A stretch of DNA of 29,845 nucleotides from Porticoccaceae bacterium (GTDB taxonomy: Bacteria; Pseudomonadota; Gammaproteobacteria; Pseudomonadales; Porticoccaceae), in the NCBI GenBank assembly GCA_023229065.1, contig JALNZZ010000009.1:1-29845 (forward strand), in the 5' to 3' direction. Shown here one piece after another: positions 1 through 7,288 of this stretch. The notes under the pieces were generated by a model. The model saw only the letters and a list, made by a program, of their open reading frames with translations. It ran no database searches and was not told the DNA's origin. The position numbers were made by a program, and so were the translations under genes. How positions within the stretch are numbered: position 1 is the first letter of the stretch; every line of letters begins with the position of its first letter.

Positions 1-27
1 ACCGAACGCTGGTCCGGCCGGACGCAA

Positions 28-77
28 AGTGTCGCCAGGCCGTTTGCCACAAAAGGACATAGGTTTGCCACAGAAGC
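28..77. other. Candidate left phage terminus with two transposase-binding-like sites
   Basis: Two near-identical sites, each GTTTGCCACA followed by an A-rich stretch, start at 42 and 63 and are 21 bp (two helical turns) apart. Inverted versions (TTTGTGTCAAACC and relatives) occur near the right edge of the window. The octamer AGTGTCGC at 28-35 also appears inverted at 29825-29832, so the phage could begin with TG at about position 30. Mu ends carry several MuA sites and TG/CA termini, which this arrangement resembles. The exact end is not proven: the 5 bp outside the two proposed ends (CAAAG and CTATC) do not match. Confidence 0.38.
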
Positions 78-115
78 TAAAAACTTGCAAGGGGCTTGCA
101 GTACGATTGCATAGG

Positions 116-2266
116 CTATGAGCGATCAATGTGAAAGGCAACACGCTGGGCATGATTGCAGGCTACGATAGAGTCAACTGTAAGGCCGTCGAGCTGATCG
201 AGATCGCACCAGCCGTTTATGAGACCGCTGGCGACAACGGTGCCGTCAGCTTTAAGTCCGAAGACTGCGTTGGGCACTGCGGCGACCTGTTTGATGTTTG
301 TCCAGCTTGATACGTCTATACCTGCACTCGGATCAGAGAGGGCACTATTGTCGTAGACGGTGCAGGTATTGTCGTTGTTGCGCACTATCAGATGAGTGGT
401 TGATGCGGCGGCGGATACAATAGGCGCAGCCCCTTCCACGGCGGACCGAAAGCCAACATCCACGTTACTGACACTGCCATAAATCTTGTTTGTGTATGTG
501 CCGGGAGTTGTTTCGACAACAGCCATCAGATACTTGTAGCCAGAAAAAAGCACTACAATGTCATAAGCCTCTGTCGAAAAATTTGGGAAGTAGACTGACA
601 TCAGAGCACCAAAAACAACTGGATTGTTTGAGTTGCCAAGACCGACAACACCGGCTGACGTGGCAAAGGCGAGAGCGGCGGTCTCACCGTCTGCATCTGT
701 TGCGCCTGCCGGATATGTGGTGCCAGCCAGGTGGATGATGCTGCCAGCAACTGTTAGCCCCCAGTTGCTTGCTGCGGATGAGTTGCCCTGTACCCCCTCA
801 GGCTTGTCGGACAGCCAGGCAATGCCGCTGGCCTTGGCATTGGCAATGCTGCAGTATTGGCCCAGCCCATAGAGTATTGGGGCAGGATTGGTGCCGGAGC
901 CGAAAAGCAGGGGCATGAGCAGGGCACCGGCATCGCCACCGTTGAACTCGATCCACTCGGGGGCGTAGCCGGCTGAAACAGGGGCAGCGGCGATATGTGC
1001 ATCCAGCACTGATATACCGGCATCCGGGGCGTAGCCGGAGATTGCCGGCTGGTCGGTGGCGGGAATGTCGGCGAGGGTGGCAATCAGCCAAAGGTTGCCA
1101 GGGGAGATGTTGCGCGTGATGCGTATGGGGATCAGGTCGCCATCGGATGGTGGTGAGACAATGGCACTGCCGACAACTGCGCTGCCGGTGCCCTCCCAGG
1201 TGGCGGGGTTGTCGAGGTTTGGCCGCGACTCGCCGATGTACAGCATGAGTCGCAGGGGTGCATCGCCGGTGTAGGTGCCGATGCTGCGCAGCCAGGCAGT
1301 ACGGCCGGCTGCTATGGTTTTTGGGGCGTAGAGGCGTTGCAGTGCAGCGTCGGCCACAGCGGTGCTGCCAGCCAGCGATACTACAGGGCGCATAATGGGG
1401 GCAGAGATAGCAGTTTCCACATCGACGGTTGATTTTGAGAGACGTCCACCGAGCAACATCCGCAGTGCCCAGTGCTTGCGCAGCCAGGGGTGCAGGATGT
1501 TGGAGGCATCGCCCTGCATACGCAGGCGGAGGCCATCGCCATCGACAGCGAGGGGCAAGCGCAGATATGGATCTGGCTCGACAGCGGCAGAGAGGGTAAC
1601 GGTAGCCAGAGTGCCGGCAATGGCAGCGGCACCCTCAATCCAGAATGGACGCGCCCCAGTGGTGCCGCTGGTAGTGGTGTAGTCCTCCAGCGAGGCTATT
1701 ACATAGAGATAGCGCTTGGCGGTGGAGTTTGGTGGCAGGGTGAGGACAATGCCATCCTCCTTTTCGATGACGATGCGCTCGGGGGGATCGTCGTCGGTAT
1801 ACTCCATTGGCAGAAGATCAGCGGCCATAATGTCGCCGTTGCGGAGGGTGTCCCAGTCGCTCACGGGGTTAATGGAGTCGGAGAGGTAGGCGGCGATGCG
1901 GACACCATCGACCAGCCAGCGGTCCACATGCAGCGGCACTTCCAGAGACTCCACCTCTACCTGATTGTCGATCGCGGCGGGCGGCAGGGTGAAGCGATAG
2001 GCCACCATTCCGGCATAGGCTCGCTGCAGCCCTTTCTTGTAGTTGCCGACATGTTTGTAGGCATCCCAGGCGGGGCTGGAGCCGTCTTGCAGGGCATCGC
2101 GTGGCGGGAAGTCGGAGTACTGATTGTCGCACATGTCCCAGGGTGCCTGGCGCAGGAGGTCGTAGGCGGTCTGGGCGGCGAGGTCTATAGCCAGGAGGGC
2201 CATGGGCTCGGTGCGAACCTGGCGGATAAAACGGGTATAAGGAAGGTGGTAGGTTGTGGCTGGCAT
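116..2266 (-). CDS. Large distal tail protein, probable tip/fibre or receptor-binding protein
   Basis: This is the last gene of the late operon, 716 residues, starting 9 nt after the preceding tail gene. The first 200 residues have no motif I recognise. The middle is rich in small residues and beta-prone, with repeated short strands, as in fibre proteins. The last 100 residues contain RCC1/BNR-like strand patterns, for example LKADGTVVASG after a stretch with IKQVAA and before VDSIVACN, suggesting part of a beta-propeller. The position at the end of the tail module and the length fit a receptor-binding or tail-tip protein. The DNA encoding the C-terminal third (about 120-800) looks more AT-rich than the rest, as is common for exchanged host-range domains. 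There is no signal peptide. Function is inferred from position and fold style. Confidence 0.6.
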   Translation of the reverse strand: MPATTYHLPYTRFIRQVRTEPMALLAIDLAAQTAYDLLRQAPWDMCDNQYSDFPPRDALQDGSSPAWDAYKHVGNYKKGLQRAYAGMVAYRFTLPPAAIDNQVEVESLEVPLHVDRWLVDGVRIAAYLSDSINPVSDWDTLRNGDIMAADLLPMEYTDDDPPERIVIEKEDGIVLTLPPNSTAKRYLYVIASLEDYTTTSGTTGARPFWIEGAAAIAGTLATVTLSAAVEPDPYLRLPLAVDGDGLRLRMQGDASNILHPWLRKHWALRMLLGGRLSKSTVDVETAISAPIMRPVVSLAGSTAVADAALQRLYAPKTIAAGRTAWLRSIGTYTGDAPLRLMLYIGESRPNLDNPATWEGTGSAVVGSAIVSPPSDGDLIPIRITRNISPGNLWLIATLADIPATDQPAISGYAPDAGISVLDAHIAAAPVSAGYAPEWIEFNGGDAGALLMPLLFGSGTNPAPILYGLGQYCSIANAKASGIAWLSDKPEGVQGNSSAASNWGLTVAGSIIHLAGTTYPAGATDADGETAALAFATSAGVVGLGNSNNPVVFGALMSVYFPNFSTEAYDIVVLFSGYKYLMAVVETTPGTYTNKIYGSVSNVDVGFRSAVEGAAPIVSAAASTTHLIVRNNDNTCTVYDNSALSDPSAGIDVSSWTNIKQVAAVPNAVFGLKADGTVVASGLINGWCDLDQLDGLTVDSIVACNHAQRVAFHIDRS

Positions 2267-2275
2267 GTCGTAGTC

Positions 2276-3154
2276 CTATTGAGAGGTGTAGCAGTCTTTT
2301 TCGCCCGGGTGTTCATCGTCGTCGAAGGGGGCCCAAGCATCGTCATCGTCTAGCCCGGGGTGTGGCTGATCTTCGTCTGGCAGATAGCGGTCTTCCTCTT
2401 CCTCCTCTTCTTCGGCACCGGGGCCGCCGATGGCAGGGTGGTCGTTCTGGTCGCAGTCGTCGTCTTCATCCTCTTCGCGGTCATCGGGGTCATAGTCTTC
2501 GTCGTCGATTTCCTTGATAAATTCGTTGCACCAGACGATGACGTAAGCCTTTGATTCTTCGTTTGACGGGGTGGCCACTGGCATGGCAATGCCAAAGGTG
2601 GCGGGCTCCGTCCAAAGCCTGGTGGGGTTTTTGGTGGTTGCGGACCAGTACTCATCCTCCACAACGTGGGAGTGTTCCAGACTAAGCGTGATCGTATGCG
2701 GATCTCCACCCACAGCTATATTGCGCGATCCTCCGGCGGGCAGGATGGTGTCCCCTTTGTGCCCGTGCGACCAGGGCATCCAATAGCTGTCGCGCCGGAA
2801 GAGATGAGGTTGCTGACCGGGGTCGATTTTTTTCAAGAGCCGGTTTTCTTTTAGTTTTTCCGGGTCTTTTTCGTTTTTCGGAGGTAGCATTCCGAGCACA
2901 TAGACGTCGTATTCAATGTCCGGCGGGCGGGTGCGGGGCTGGTCGTAGTCCTCAGCGTCGCAGCCGAGGCAGCGCATGCTGACTGGCACAAAGGGACTAT
3001 CGGGAGAGCGTAGCAGGGCCGAGATGACAGTGCCGCCGGTACTCTCCCGGATCAGGATGCCGGGGCCGGCGACTGGCCGCTGGATGCGCAGCCGCTCAAC
3101 GATGGCATTGAGGATGCGGGAGCGGTAGCCGGTGATGTGGCGTGGCAGAGTCAC
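2276..3154 (-). CDS. Distal tail protein with extremely acidic C-terminus
   Basis: The start is a GTG at 3154 whose G overlaps the TAG stop of the upstream gene (TAGTG). A clear GGAGG lies 7 nt before it, so I prefer this to longer in-frame starts that would run into the upstream gene; the product is 292 residues. The N-terminal part (VTLPRHITGYRSR) may be a baseplate-type fold, but no family is recognised. From about residue 215 onward the chain is low-complexity and very acidic, with runs of D and E (such as EDEDDD and EEEEEEE) broken by P and G. It sits between two probable tail genes, so a distal tail or baseplate role is likely. The acidic tail might bind divalent cations or mimic nucleic acid; nothing in the sequence decides between these. 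Confidence 0.5.
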   Translation of the reverse strand: MTLPRHITGYRSRILNAIVERLRIQRPVAGPGILIRESTGGTVISALLRSPDSPFVPVSMRCLGCDAEDYDQPRTRPPDIEYDVYVLGMLPPKNEKDPEKLKENRLLKKIDPGQQPHLFRRDSYWMPWSHGHKGDTILPAGGSRNIAVGGDPHTITLSLEHSHVVEDEYWSATTKNPTRLWTEPATFGIAMPVATPSNEESKAYVIVWCNEFIKEIDDEDYDPDDREEDEDDDCDQNDHPAIGGPGAEEEEEEEDRYLPDEDQPHPGLDDDDAWAPFDDDEHPGEKDCYTSQ

Positions 3155-3951
3155 TACAGTGCCTCCGGTGTCCAGGAGCCGCCGGGGTAGAGCCATGCGG
3201 CCCATTGCTGGAGGCCTTCCCACTGCCAGGTAACGGTGCTGGCACCGCGCAGCTCGATGCTGGGGGAGATGCCCACCAGGCGCCATTCGTAGGATTTTAC
3301 AATGTCGCCGTATATCTTGTATTTGGGCTCTGCTACGGATTTGGGGAGGCTCTTGCCGCCAGCCTCAATCGCGCTCCAGAGATAGACACTGCCCATGTTG
3401 GCATAGTCGGCGGATGTGAGGGTGGGTGCTTTGTTGTAGTAGCGGGTGATGCTGAGCGACTGGCCGAAAGCCTCGTAGCTCTGTACCCCGGCGACTACGA
3501 GCTGGGCGTACATGGCGGCAGCGGGTTTGCTCTCCACCAAGCTTTTCACTTTGTCGATGTCGCCCGAGCGCACCGCGGCATCGATCTCGGGCAGCAGGGC
3601 GGCATGGCCTTGCAGGGCGGAGGATTGGTGGCCTTTGAGATCGACCGAGACACGCAGCGGCGTAATGGTGACGGTGGGGGTGCGGATTTCTTTGGATGCT
3701 ATCTCGGTTGCGGCGTTGTAGGTGATGCGGAGCGTGGCTACAGCACTGCCGGGCGATACGCTGGGTTCGATAGCGGCAATATCAGCGAATGTACCAGCCA
3801 GCGTCGCGATCACGGTATCAAGGCTCTGCACGGGTCCCTGATAGAGGGCCACACGCGAGCCGTCGGCAATACCGGCCTGATAATCGAAGAGACGCTGCCA
3901 GCCTGCCTCCGGGCCACTGCCGGTGCTGCCGATGATGGTAGGTGTTGCCAT
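3154..3951 (-). CDS. Tail protein downstream of the tape measure (distal tail/hub candidate)
   Basis: This 265-residue protein begins 2 nt after the tape-measure stop codon and its own stop overlaps the next start by one base, so translation is coupled. In siphophages the genes right after the tape measure encode distal tail and hub proteins, and that is the basis for the call. The sequence starts MATPTIIGSTGSG and contains alternating beta-prone stretches (VTITPLRVSVDL) and a helical middle (residues about 115-150). It ends in a tryptophan-rich segment (TWQWEGLQQWAAWLYPGGSW), a feature often seen in LysM-like or baseplate domains that contact membranes or sugars. I do not recognise a named family. 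Confidence 0.5.
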   Translation of the reverse strand: MATPTIIGSTGSGPEAGWQRLFDYQAGIADGSRVALYQGPVQSLDTVIATLAGTFADIAAIEPSVSPGSAVATLRITYNAATEIASKEIRTPTVTITPLRVSVDLKGHQSSALQGHAALLPEIDAAVRSGDIDKVKSLVESKPAAAMYAQLVVAGVQSYEAFGQSLSITRYYNKAPTLTSADYANMGSVYLWSAIEAGGKSLPKSVAEPKYKIYGDIVKSYEWRLVGISPSIELRGASTVTWQWEGLQQWAAWLYPGGSWTPEAL

Positions 3952-3953
3952 GG

Positions 3954-5159
3954 TTAATCCTCCAGTTTGGCGCTGATCTCGGCCAGGAGCCTGGTATGTT
4001 CGAGCTGGATGGCCTCGATGCGGGCCTGACGCTGCTCGGCCAGCCGCTGGGCGTTCTGAACCTGGCCGCCCATGATGCCACCGATAGTGCCGTAGGAGCT
4101 GGCGGCTTTGGGAGCATCAACGGTGATGGAGTCGATCTTCTGGGCGGTCGAGGCTTCGAGATCGGCCCGCATTGCGGCGGCTTTTTGCTGGTTTTCCAAG
4201 CGCCGTTCTTCATCGCGTGCAGCTCGGTTCACTTCGTTTTCGTGTGCGCGGAGGCGGCGACGTTCTGCGACTGCTTCTTCCTGCTCGCGCTGACGGGCGG
4301 CTATCTCCTCTTCGCGCTGTTTTTTGGCCTCGGCCTCGGCCTGGCGGCGGCGTTCTACCTCGGCATCGTGCGCGGCGATGCGAGCGGCGCGGTCGTCGGC
4401 CAGTTGCTGCTGATTGCCCTGATAGCGGCCAGCAGCGGCTTGCAGCTCGAAGTGGCCAAAGCCGTACACCCCGACACCACTGCGGTTGAGCCAGGATTTG
4501 TGGGTGTTGTAGAGTTCCCCTGCCCGCCCAATGTCGCCCTCGGCCCCCCGCATCAGTACGTCCCAGCCCTCCCGCTGTTCGGCCGGGGTGCCGGTGCGGA
4601 TAGCTTCGGTGGCAGCTCGGAAACCGGCGGCTTCAGCTTTGCGGGCCTCTTCGGCAGAGGCTTCACTTTCCTGTTGCTTGCCGAGCTTCTCCAGGTAGTC
4701 ACGCCCGGCGCGTCCGGGGGCGGCGGCAGCCTCGATAGCGGCCAGGGCATCGCCGGTAGAGCCGATGGCGGCTGCCAGTTCCTCGAAGGTGGTGATGTGG
4801 TTGCGGTAATCGGCCAGGGCGCGGTCGAGCGCATCAATGGGAGTGCCAGCTTCTTCGGCGGCCTGGCGGATGGCATCAAGAGCACCAGCCGTGAGATGCA
4901 GGCGCTCGGCTTCCTGCGCAGCCTCGCGGCTGGAGCGTGCCCATTTGGCGGTTTCCTCGCGCACTTTGCCAAGCCAGCTAACGACTCGCTCGGCGATGGC
5001 ATAGAGCATGAGGGCCGAAGAAAACAGCCCCACCACCCGCGTAGCGGCTGTGACGCTGCCAGCCAGCCCCTCGACGCCGCGCTTGACGCCTTCGAGAGCC
5101 TGGTTTACTTCGGGGGTGCCCTCGGCTTTGAGCCGGATCTTGAGGTCTGAGTCACTCAT
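3954..5159 (-). CDS. Tape measure protein (short)
   Basis: The 401-residue protein is almost all helical. It has one hydrophobic segment near residues 40-62 (VVGLFSSALMLYAIAERVV) and a long charged coiled coil from about 245 to 335, rich in E, R, A and Q (EEEIAARQREQEEAVAERRR). It starts like many tape measures, with a short beta stretch (DLKIRLKAEGTPEV) followed by helices. Its ATG overlaps the end of the upstream gene by 8 nt, a usual arrangement after tail-assembly chaperones. It is short for a tape measure. Using the rule of about 0.15 nm per residue, the tail would be near 60 nm, which is an estimate, not a measurement. It lies between the tube/chaperone genes and the distal tail genes, as expected. 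Confidence 0.68.
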   Translation of the reverse strand: MSDSDLKIRLKAEGTPEVNQALEGVKRGVEGLAGSVTAATRVVGLFSSALMLYAIAERVVSWLGKVREETAKWARSSREAAQEAERLHLTAGALDAIRQAAEEAGTPIDALDRALADYRNHITTFEELAAAIGSTGDALAAIEAAAAPGRAGRDYLEKLGKQQESEASAEEARKAEAAGFRAATEAIRTGTPAEQREGWDVLMRGAEGDIGRAGELYNTHKSWLNRSGVGVYGFGHFELQAAAGRYQGNQQQLADDRAARIAAHDAEVERRRQAEAEAKKQREEEIAARQREQEEAVAERRRLRAHENEVNRAARDEERRLENQQKAAAMRADLEASTAQKIDSITVDAPKAASSYGTIGGIMGGQVQNAQRLAEQRQARIEAIQLEHTRLLAEISAKLED

Positions 5160-5736
5160 TGAATTCCTCGAATTCTGCGCGTGTCAGGTATTCTGAGCCC
5201 TGCAGCTCGGCCACGGCCACGGTGGCAGCCAGCACCTCGGCGATGCTGAGGTCCCAGACGCTGCGGGGGCGGCGGCCCGGTGTGAGGGCAGCCAGATTTA
5301 GCTCATTGGCCCGCAGTGCCAGGCGCAGGGCCAGCCCCGAGGCCAGGGAAAAACTCCCGGCAGTGGAGCCGCCGGGTTCCTGGCGGCTGAAGGCCTCCGG
5401 CAGCCAGAGGGCCTGCTCGACCAGGTTGGTAAGGGCGGTGGCGGTGCTGGCGAGCCGTGCGGGCTGGCGCAGGTGCCAGGCCAGCCAGACAAGCCGCCAG
5501 CGCAGCCAGCGCGATTCCCGCCCCAGGGCACGGCGCATCTGTCGCCAGGGCCGGGCCAGGATATGGAGCGCCACAGCACAATCCGCCGCCGCCACCTTGC
5601 CACCCATCATAAAGGGGGAGTTAGTAGCCTCCAGCAGCCGGAGCTGCCCCAGCGTGGGGGCCAGGCTCAGGCGCAGGTGGAGGATGCGGCAATGCCGGGC
5701 AGGAAACCAGGCGGCTTTATGCTGGAGGTATTCCAT
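5152..5736 (-). CDS. Probable tail assembly chaperone-position protein
   Basis: The 194-residue protein lies between the tail tube candidate and the tape measure, exactly where tail assembly chaperones are encoded, and its end overlaps the tape-measure start by 8 nt. It is rich in L, A, R and W, with several helices and no signal peptide. The C-terminal part (LSIAEVLAATVAVAELQGSEYLTRAEFEEF) looks like the helical end seen in chaperones. I looked for a slippery heptamer that would join it to a second frame, as in lambda G/GT, and did not find a convincing one. The assignment rests mainly on position. Start ATG at 5736 follows the upstream stop by 6 nt. Confidence 0.42.
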   Translation of the reverse strand: MEYLQHKAAWFPARHCRILHLRLSLAPTLGQLRLLEATNSPFMMGGKVAAADCAVALHILARPWRQMRRALGRESRWLRWRLVWLAWHLRQPARLASTATALTNLVEQALWLPEAFSRQEPGGSTAGSFSLASGLALRLALRANELNLAALTPGRRPRSVWDLSIAEVLAATVAVAELQGSEYLTRAEFEEFNE

Positions 5737-5742
5737 GGTGGA

Positions 5743-6108
5743 TCAGGTTTCGCCTCCGCCGGGGGTGGTCCAGGTGGCAGCGGTGGGTTTGTAGAGGGTT
5801 ACAGTGCCGCGGGTGGCACTGCGGCTACGGCGGATGTTGGCCGCCTCGACCAGGTAGAGCACGGCGCCGACGGTTAGAGTTTCGCCCTTCTTTACGTCGG
5901 GGACGCTGGCAGCGCAGGTGAACTCGATCGTGACGCGATCGCCGAGGTTGGAGACGATGGCGGTGACCTCGTTGTTGTCCTCATCGCGGATGGTCTCGAT
6001 GTCGGCAGTGGAGTCGCTGTCGTAAGTATCGCGAAAGGTGCCGCCGATGGTGGCCCCATCGGGGAAACCTATCTGGACCTTGGTGCCCAGGAGTGTGGGT
6101 TTTGACAT
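5743..6108 (-). CDS. Probable major tail tube protein
   Basis: This 121-residue protein is beta-rich with no long helices: VQIGFPDGATIGGTF, then DRVTIEFTC, and TLTVGAVLYLVE. It ends in a flexible tail (TTPGGGET). Size and strand pattern fit a small tail tube subunit or a head-tail adaptor. It follows the tail completion candidate by 3 nt and precedes the chaperone and tape measure, the normal order in long-tailed phages. No sheath protein gene of the Mu gpL type is found next to it, so the tail is probably non-contractile. The alternative is a tail-terminator protein; position favours the tube. Confidence 0.48.
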   Translation of the reverse strand: MSKPTLLGTKVQIGFPDGATIGGTFRDTYDSDSTADIETIRDEDNNEVTAIVSNLGDRVTIEFTCAASVPDVKKGETLTVGAVLYLVEAANIRRSRSATRGTVTLYKPTAATWTTPGGGET

Positions 6109-6111
6109 GGT

Positions 6112-6573
6112 TTATGCCTCGCTTTCTTCGGTGTTTGTTTCTTCGCCCTCGCGGGTGTGGATGATGTGCATGGAGAGAGCCAGCTCTGCGGTTATGCCGC
6201 CTTCTTCATCGTCTACCGGGGCCTGGCGCAGGCTTTCGACAGTGGTCGAGCCCCAGCCGAGAGCCAGCCGGGCGATGTGTTCGGCGGCCTCCAGTGCCGT
6301 GCAGTAGCCGGCACGGGTGCGGTTGGTGGCAGGCACTTCGTAGAGGGCTATGCGCACAGCGGCCGTGCCGGCCAGGGTGCCGCCATCCTGCTGGGTGGCG
6401 GTAAATTCGGGCGTTACCACCAGGGCACTTATGCCCACCGCGGCGATGGCACGCAGTATCTCGTTTTCGATATCGGCCTTGTTCTCGGCCAGGGCGGTTA
6501 CGTGGTGCTCTACCAGCCAGGGGTCGGCATTCAGCTCGGCGGCTACGAGTTCCTGTATTTCGGTCAGTTTCAT
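6112..6573 (-). CDS. Tail completion/terminator-type protein (Mu gp37-position)
   Basis: The 153-residue protein starts with an ATG that overlaps the upstream TGA (ATGA). Its sequence begins with a helix containing LVAAELNADPWL, followed by ITALVV-like strands (GISALVVTPEF), then TAAVRIALYEVPATNR and a helical segment (CTALEAAEHIARLALGW). This alternation, with an inserted asparagine-arginine turn before a helix, is what is seen in tail completion or terminator proteins of the gpU/gp37 type, which cap the tail at the head end. The C-terminus is acidic (REGEETNTEESEA). The neighbours (a gp10-like protein upstream and the tube downstream) support this. I cannot name the exact family. Confidence 0.5.
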   Translation of the reverse strand: MKLTEIQELVAAELNADPWLVEHHVTALAENKADIENEILRAIAAVGISALVVTPEFTATQQDGGTLAGTAAVRIALYEVPATNRTRAGYCTALEAAEHIARLALGWGSTTVESLRQAPVDDEEGGITAELALSMHIIHTREGEETNTEESEA

Positions 6574-7187
6574 TTTGTGTGTCCTGCAATGGCGCGGTTG
6601 ATAAAAGATCGTACGGCGTTGTTGGCAGTGGCCCGCATCTGGGCTTTGGGCGGCAGCACGCTCGCATCCGGACCTTTGGAGACGGAGCGGAGCAGCAGGT
6701 AGAGGATGCGGAGCTGGCGCTTGCCGCGCCCCTGGCCCACTCCGCGCTCAGGACGCGCCGCCAGAAAGGCCTTGCCCCGGTGGCGGAAGACAAAGGCATC
6801 CTCGCGCGAGGGAAAGTGCTCTCTCGGCCATACGCCATAGAGTGCATCGCGGAGCGGTATGGCCATGGCCTTGCCGGGCTTGGCGTGGATGGTGCCGCCC
6901 TCGAGGTGCCAGCGGATGCCCGGGTGCCGGATGGTTACTGTGCCGCTTTGGACGGTGGCGGTGGTATGGATAGCCTCGGCAGCCTTGGCCCAGTAGTTGC
7001 TGGTGGTGTGGCGGCTCTTTCTGGCATTGCGGGCCACAAACCAGGGGCGCAGGTCTTTGGCTACGGCCTCGGCCATTATCTTGTGGATGGCAGTATTGGC
7101 GGCCACAGCGCCGCGCAGGCGTGCCAGGGCGGCGGCCGGCTCGGCGGCGTAGATCCGGATGTTGATGCCAAAGGGGGTTGCGCTCAT
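6570..7187 (-). CDS. Head-tail joining/HK97 gp10-position protein
   Basis: The preferred start is the ATG at 7187, which overlaps the stop of a 34-codon ORF (ATGA). An upstream GTG at 7295 would give 36 more residues of implausible composition. The product is 205 residues. It is basic, with a helical N-terminal region (AAALARLRGAVAANTAIHK) and a central stretch VTIRHPGIRWHLEGGTIHAK. That kind of stretch (a loop with a G-G-T turn after a strand) occurs in phage virion morphogenesis proteins and HK97 gp10-like proteins, which sit at the head-tail junction. The end of the gene overlaps the next start. The role is inferred from this pattern and from its place between the MuF protein and the tail completion protein. 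Confidence 0.45.
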   Translation of the reverse strand: MSATPFGINIRIYAAEPAAALARLRGAVAANTAIHKIMAEAVAKDLRPWFVARNARKSRHTTSNYWAKAAEAIHTTATVQSGTVTIRHPGIRWHLEGGTIHAKPGKAMAIPLRDALYGVWPREHFPSREDAFVFRHRGKAFLAARPERGVGQGRGKRQLRILYLLLRSVSKGPDASVLPPKAQMRATANNAVRSFINRAIAGHTK

Positions 7188-7288
7188 GGAGTGTGGTATG
7201 TTAGGTTGGTGGTAATCGAAGCGCAGGGCACACCCGCCAATGTGCGCGGAGAGAGGCCAGCGTCGGGGTGTCGGCGAGTGGTCTTCAT
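7184..7288 (-). CDS. 34-codon ORF coupled at both ends
   Basis: Between the MuF-like gene and the next structural gene a short frame begins with an ATG that overlaps the MuF stop (ATGA at 7288-7285). It ends with a TGA that overlaps the next ATG (ATGA at 7187-7184). It encodes MKTTRRHPDAGLSPRTLAG followed by 15 more residues, ending in TYHTP. The late operon is full of such overlaps, so this frame would link translation of its two neighbours. No clear Shine-Dalgarno is seen before the downstream ATG, which makes coupling useful. It could be a small protein or only a coupling leader. Nothing in the sequence suggests a specific function. Confidence 0.42.
   Translation of the reverse strand: MKTTRRHPDAGLSPRTLAGVPCASITTNLTYHTP

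Noticed and set aside
12..23. Perfect palindrome GTCCGGCCGGAC near the left edge
   Set aside because: It is short, GC-only in its centre and lies outside the proposed phage end; nothing nearby connects it with a function.
3942..5150. A 402-codon plus-strand frame opposite the tape measure
   Set aside because: It is an antisense shadow of the tape-measure gene, with no ribosome site or recognisable domain.
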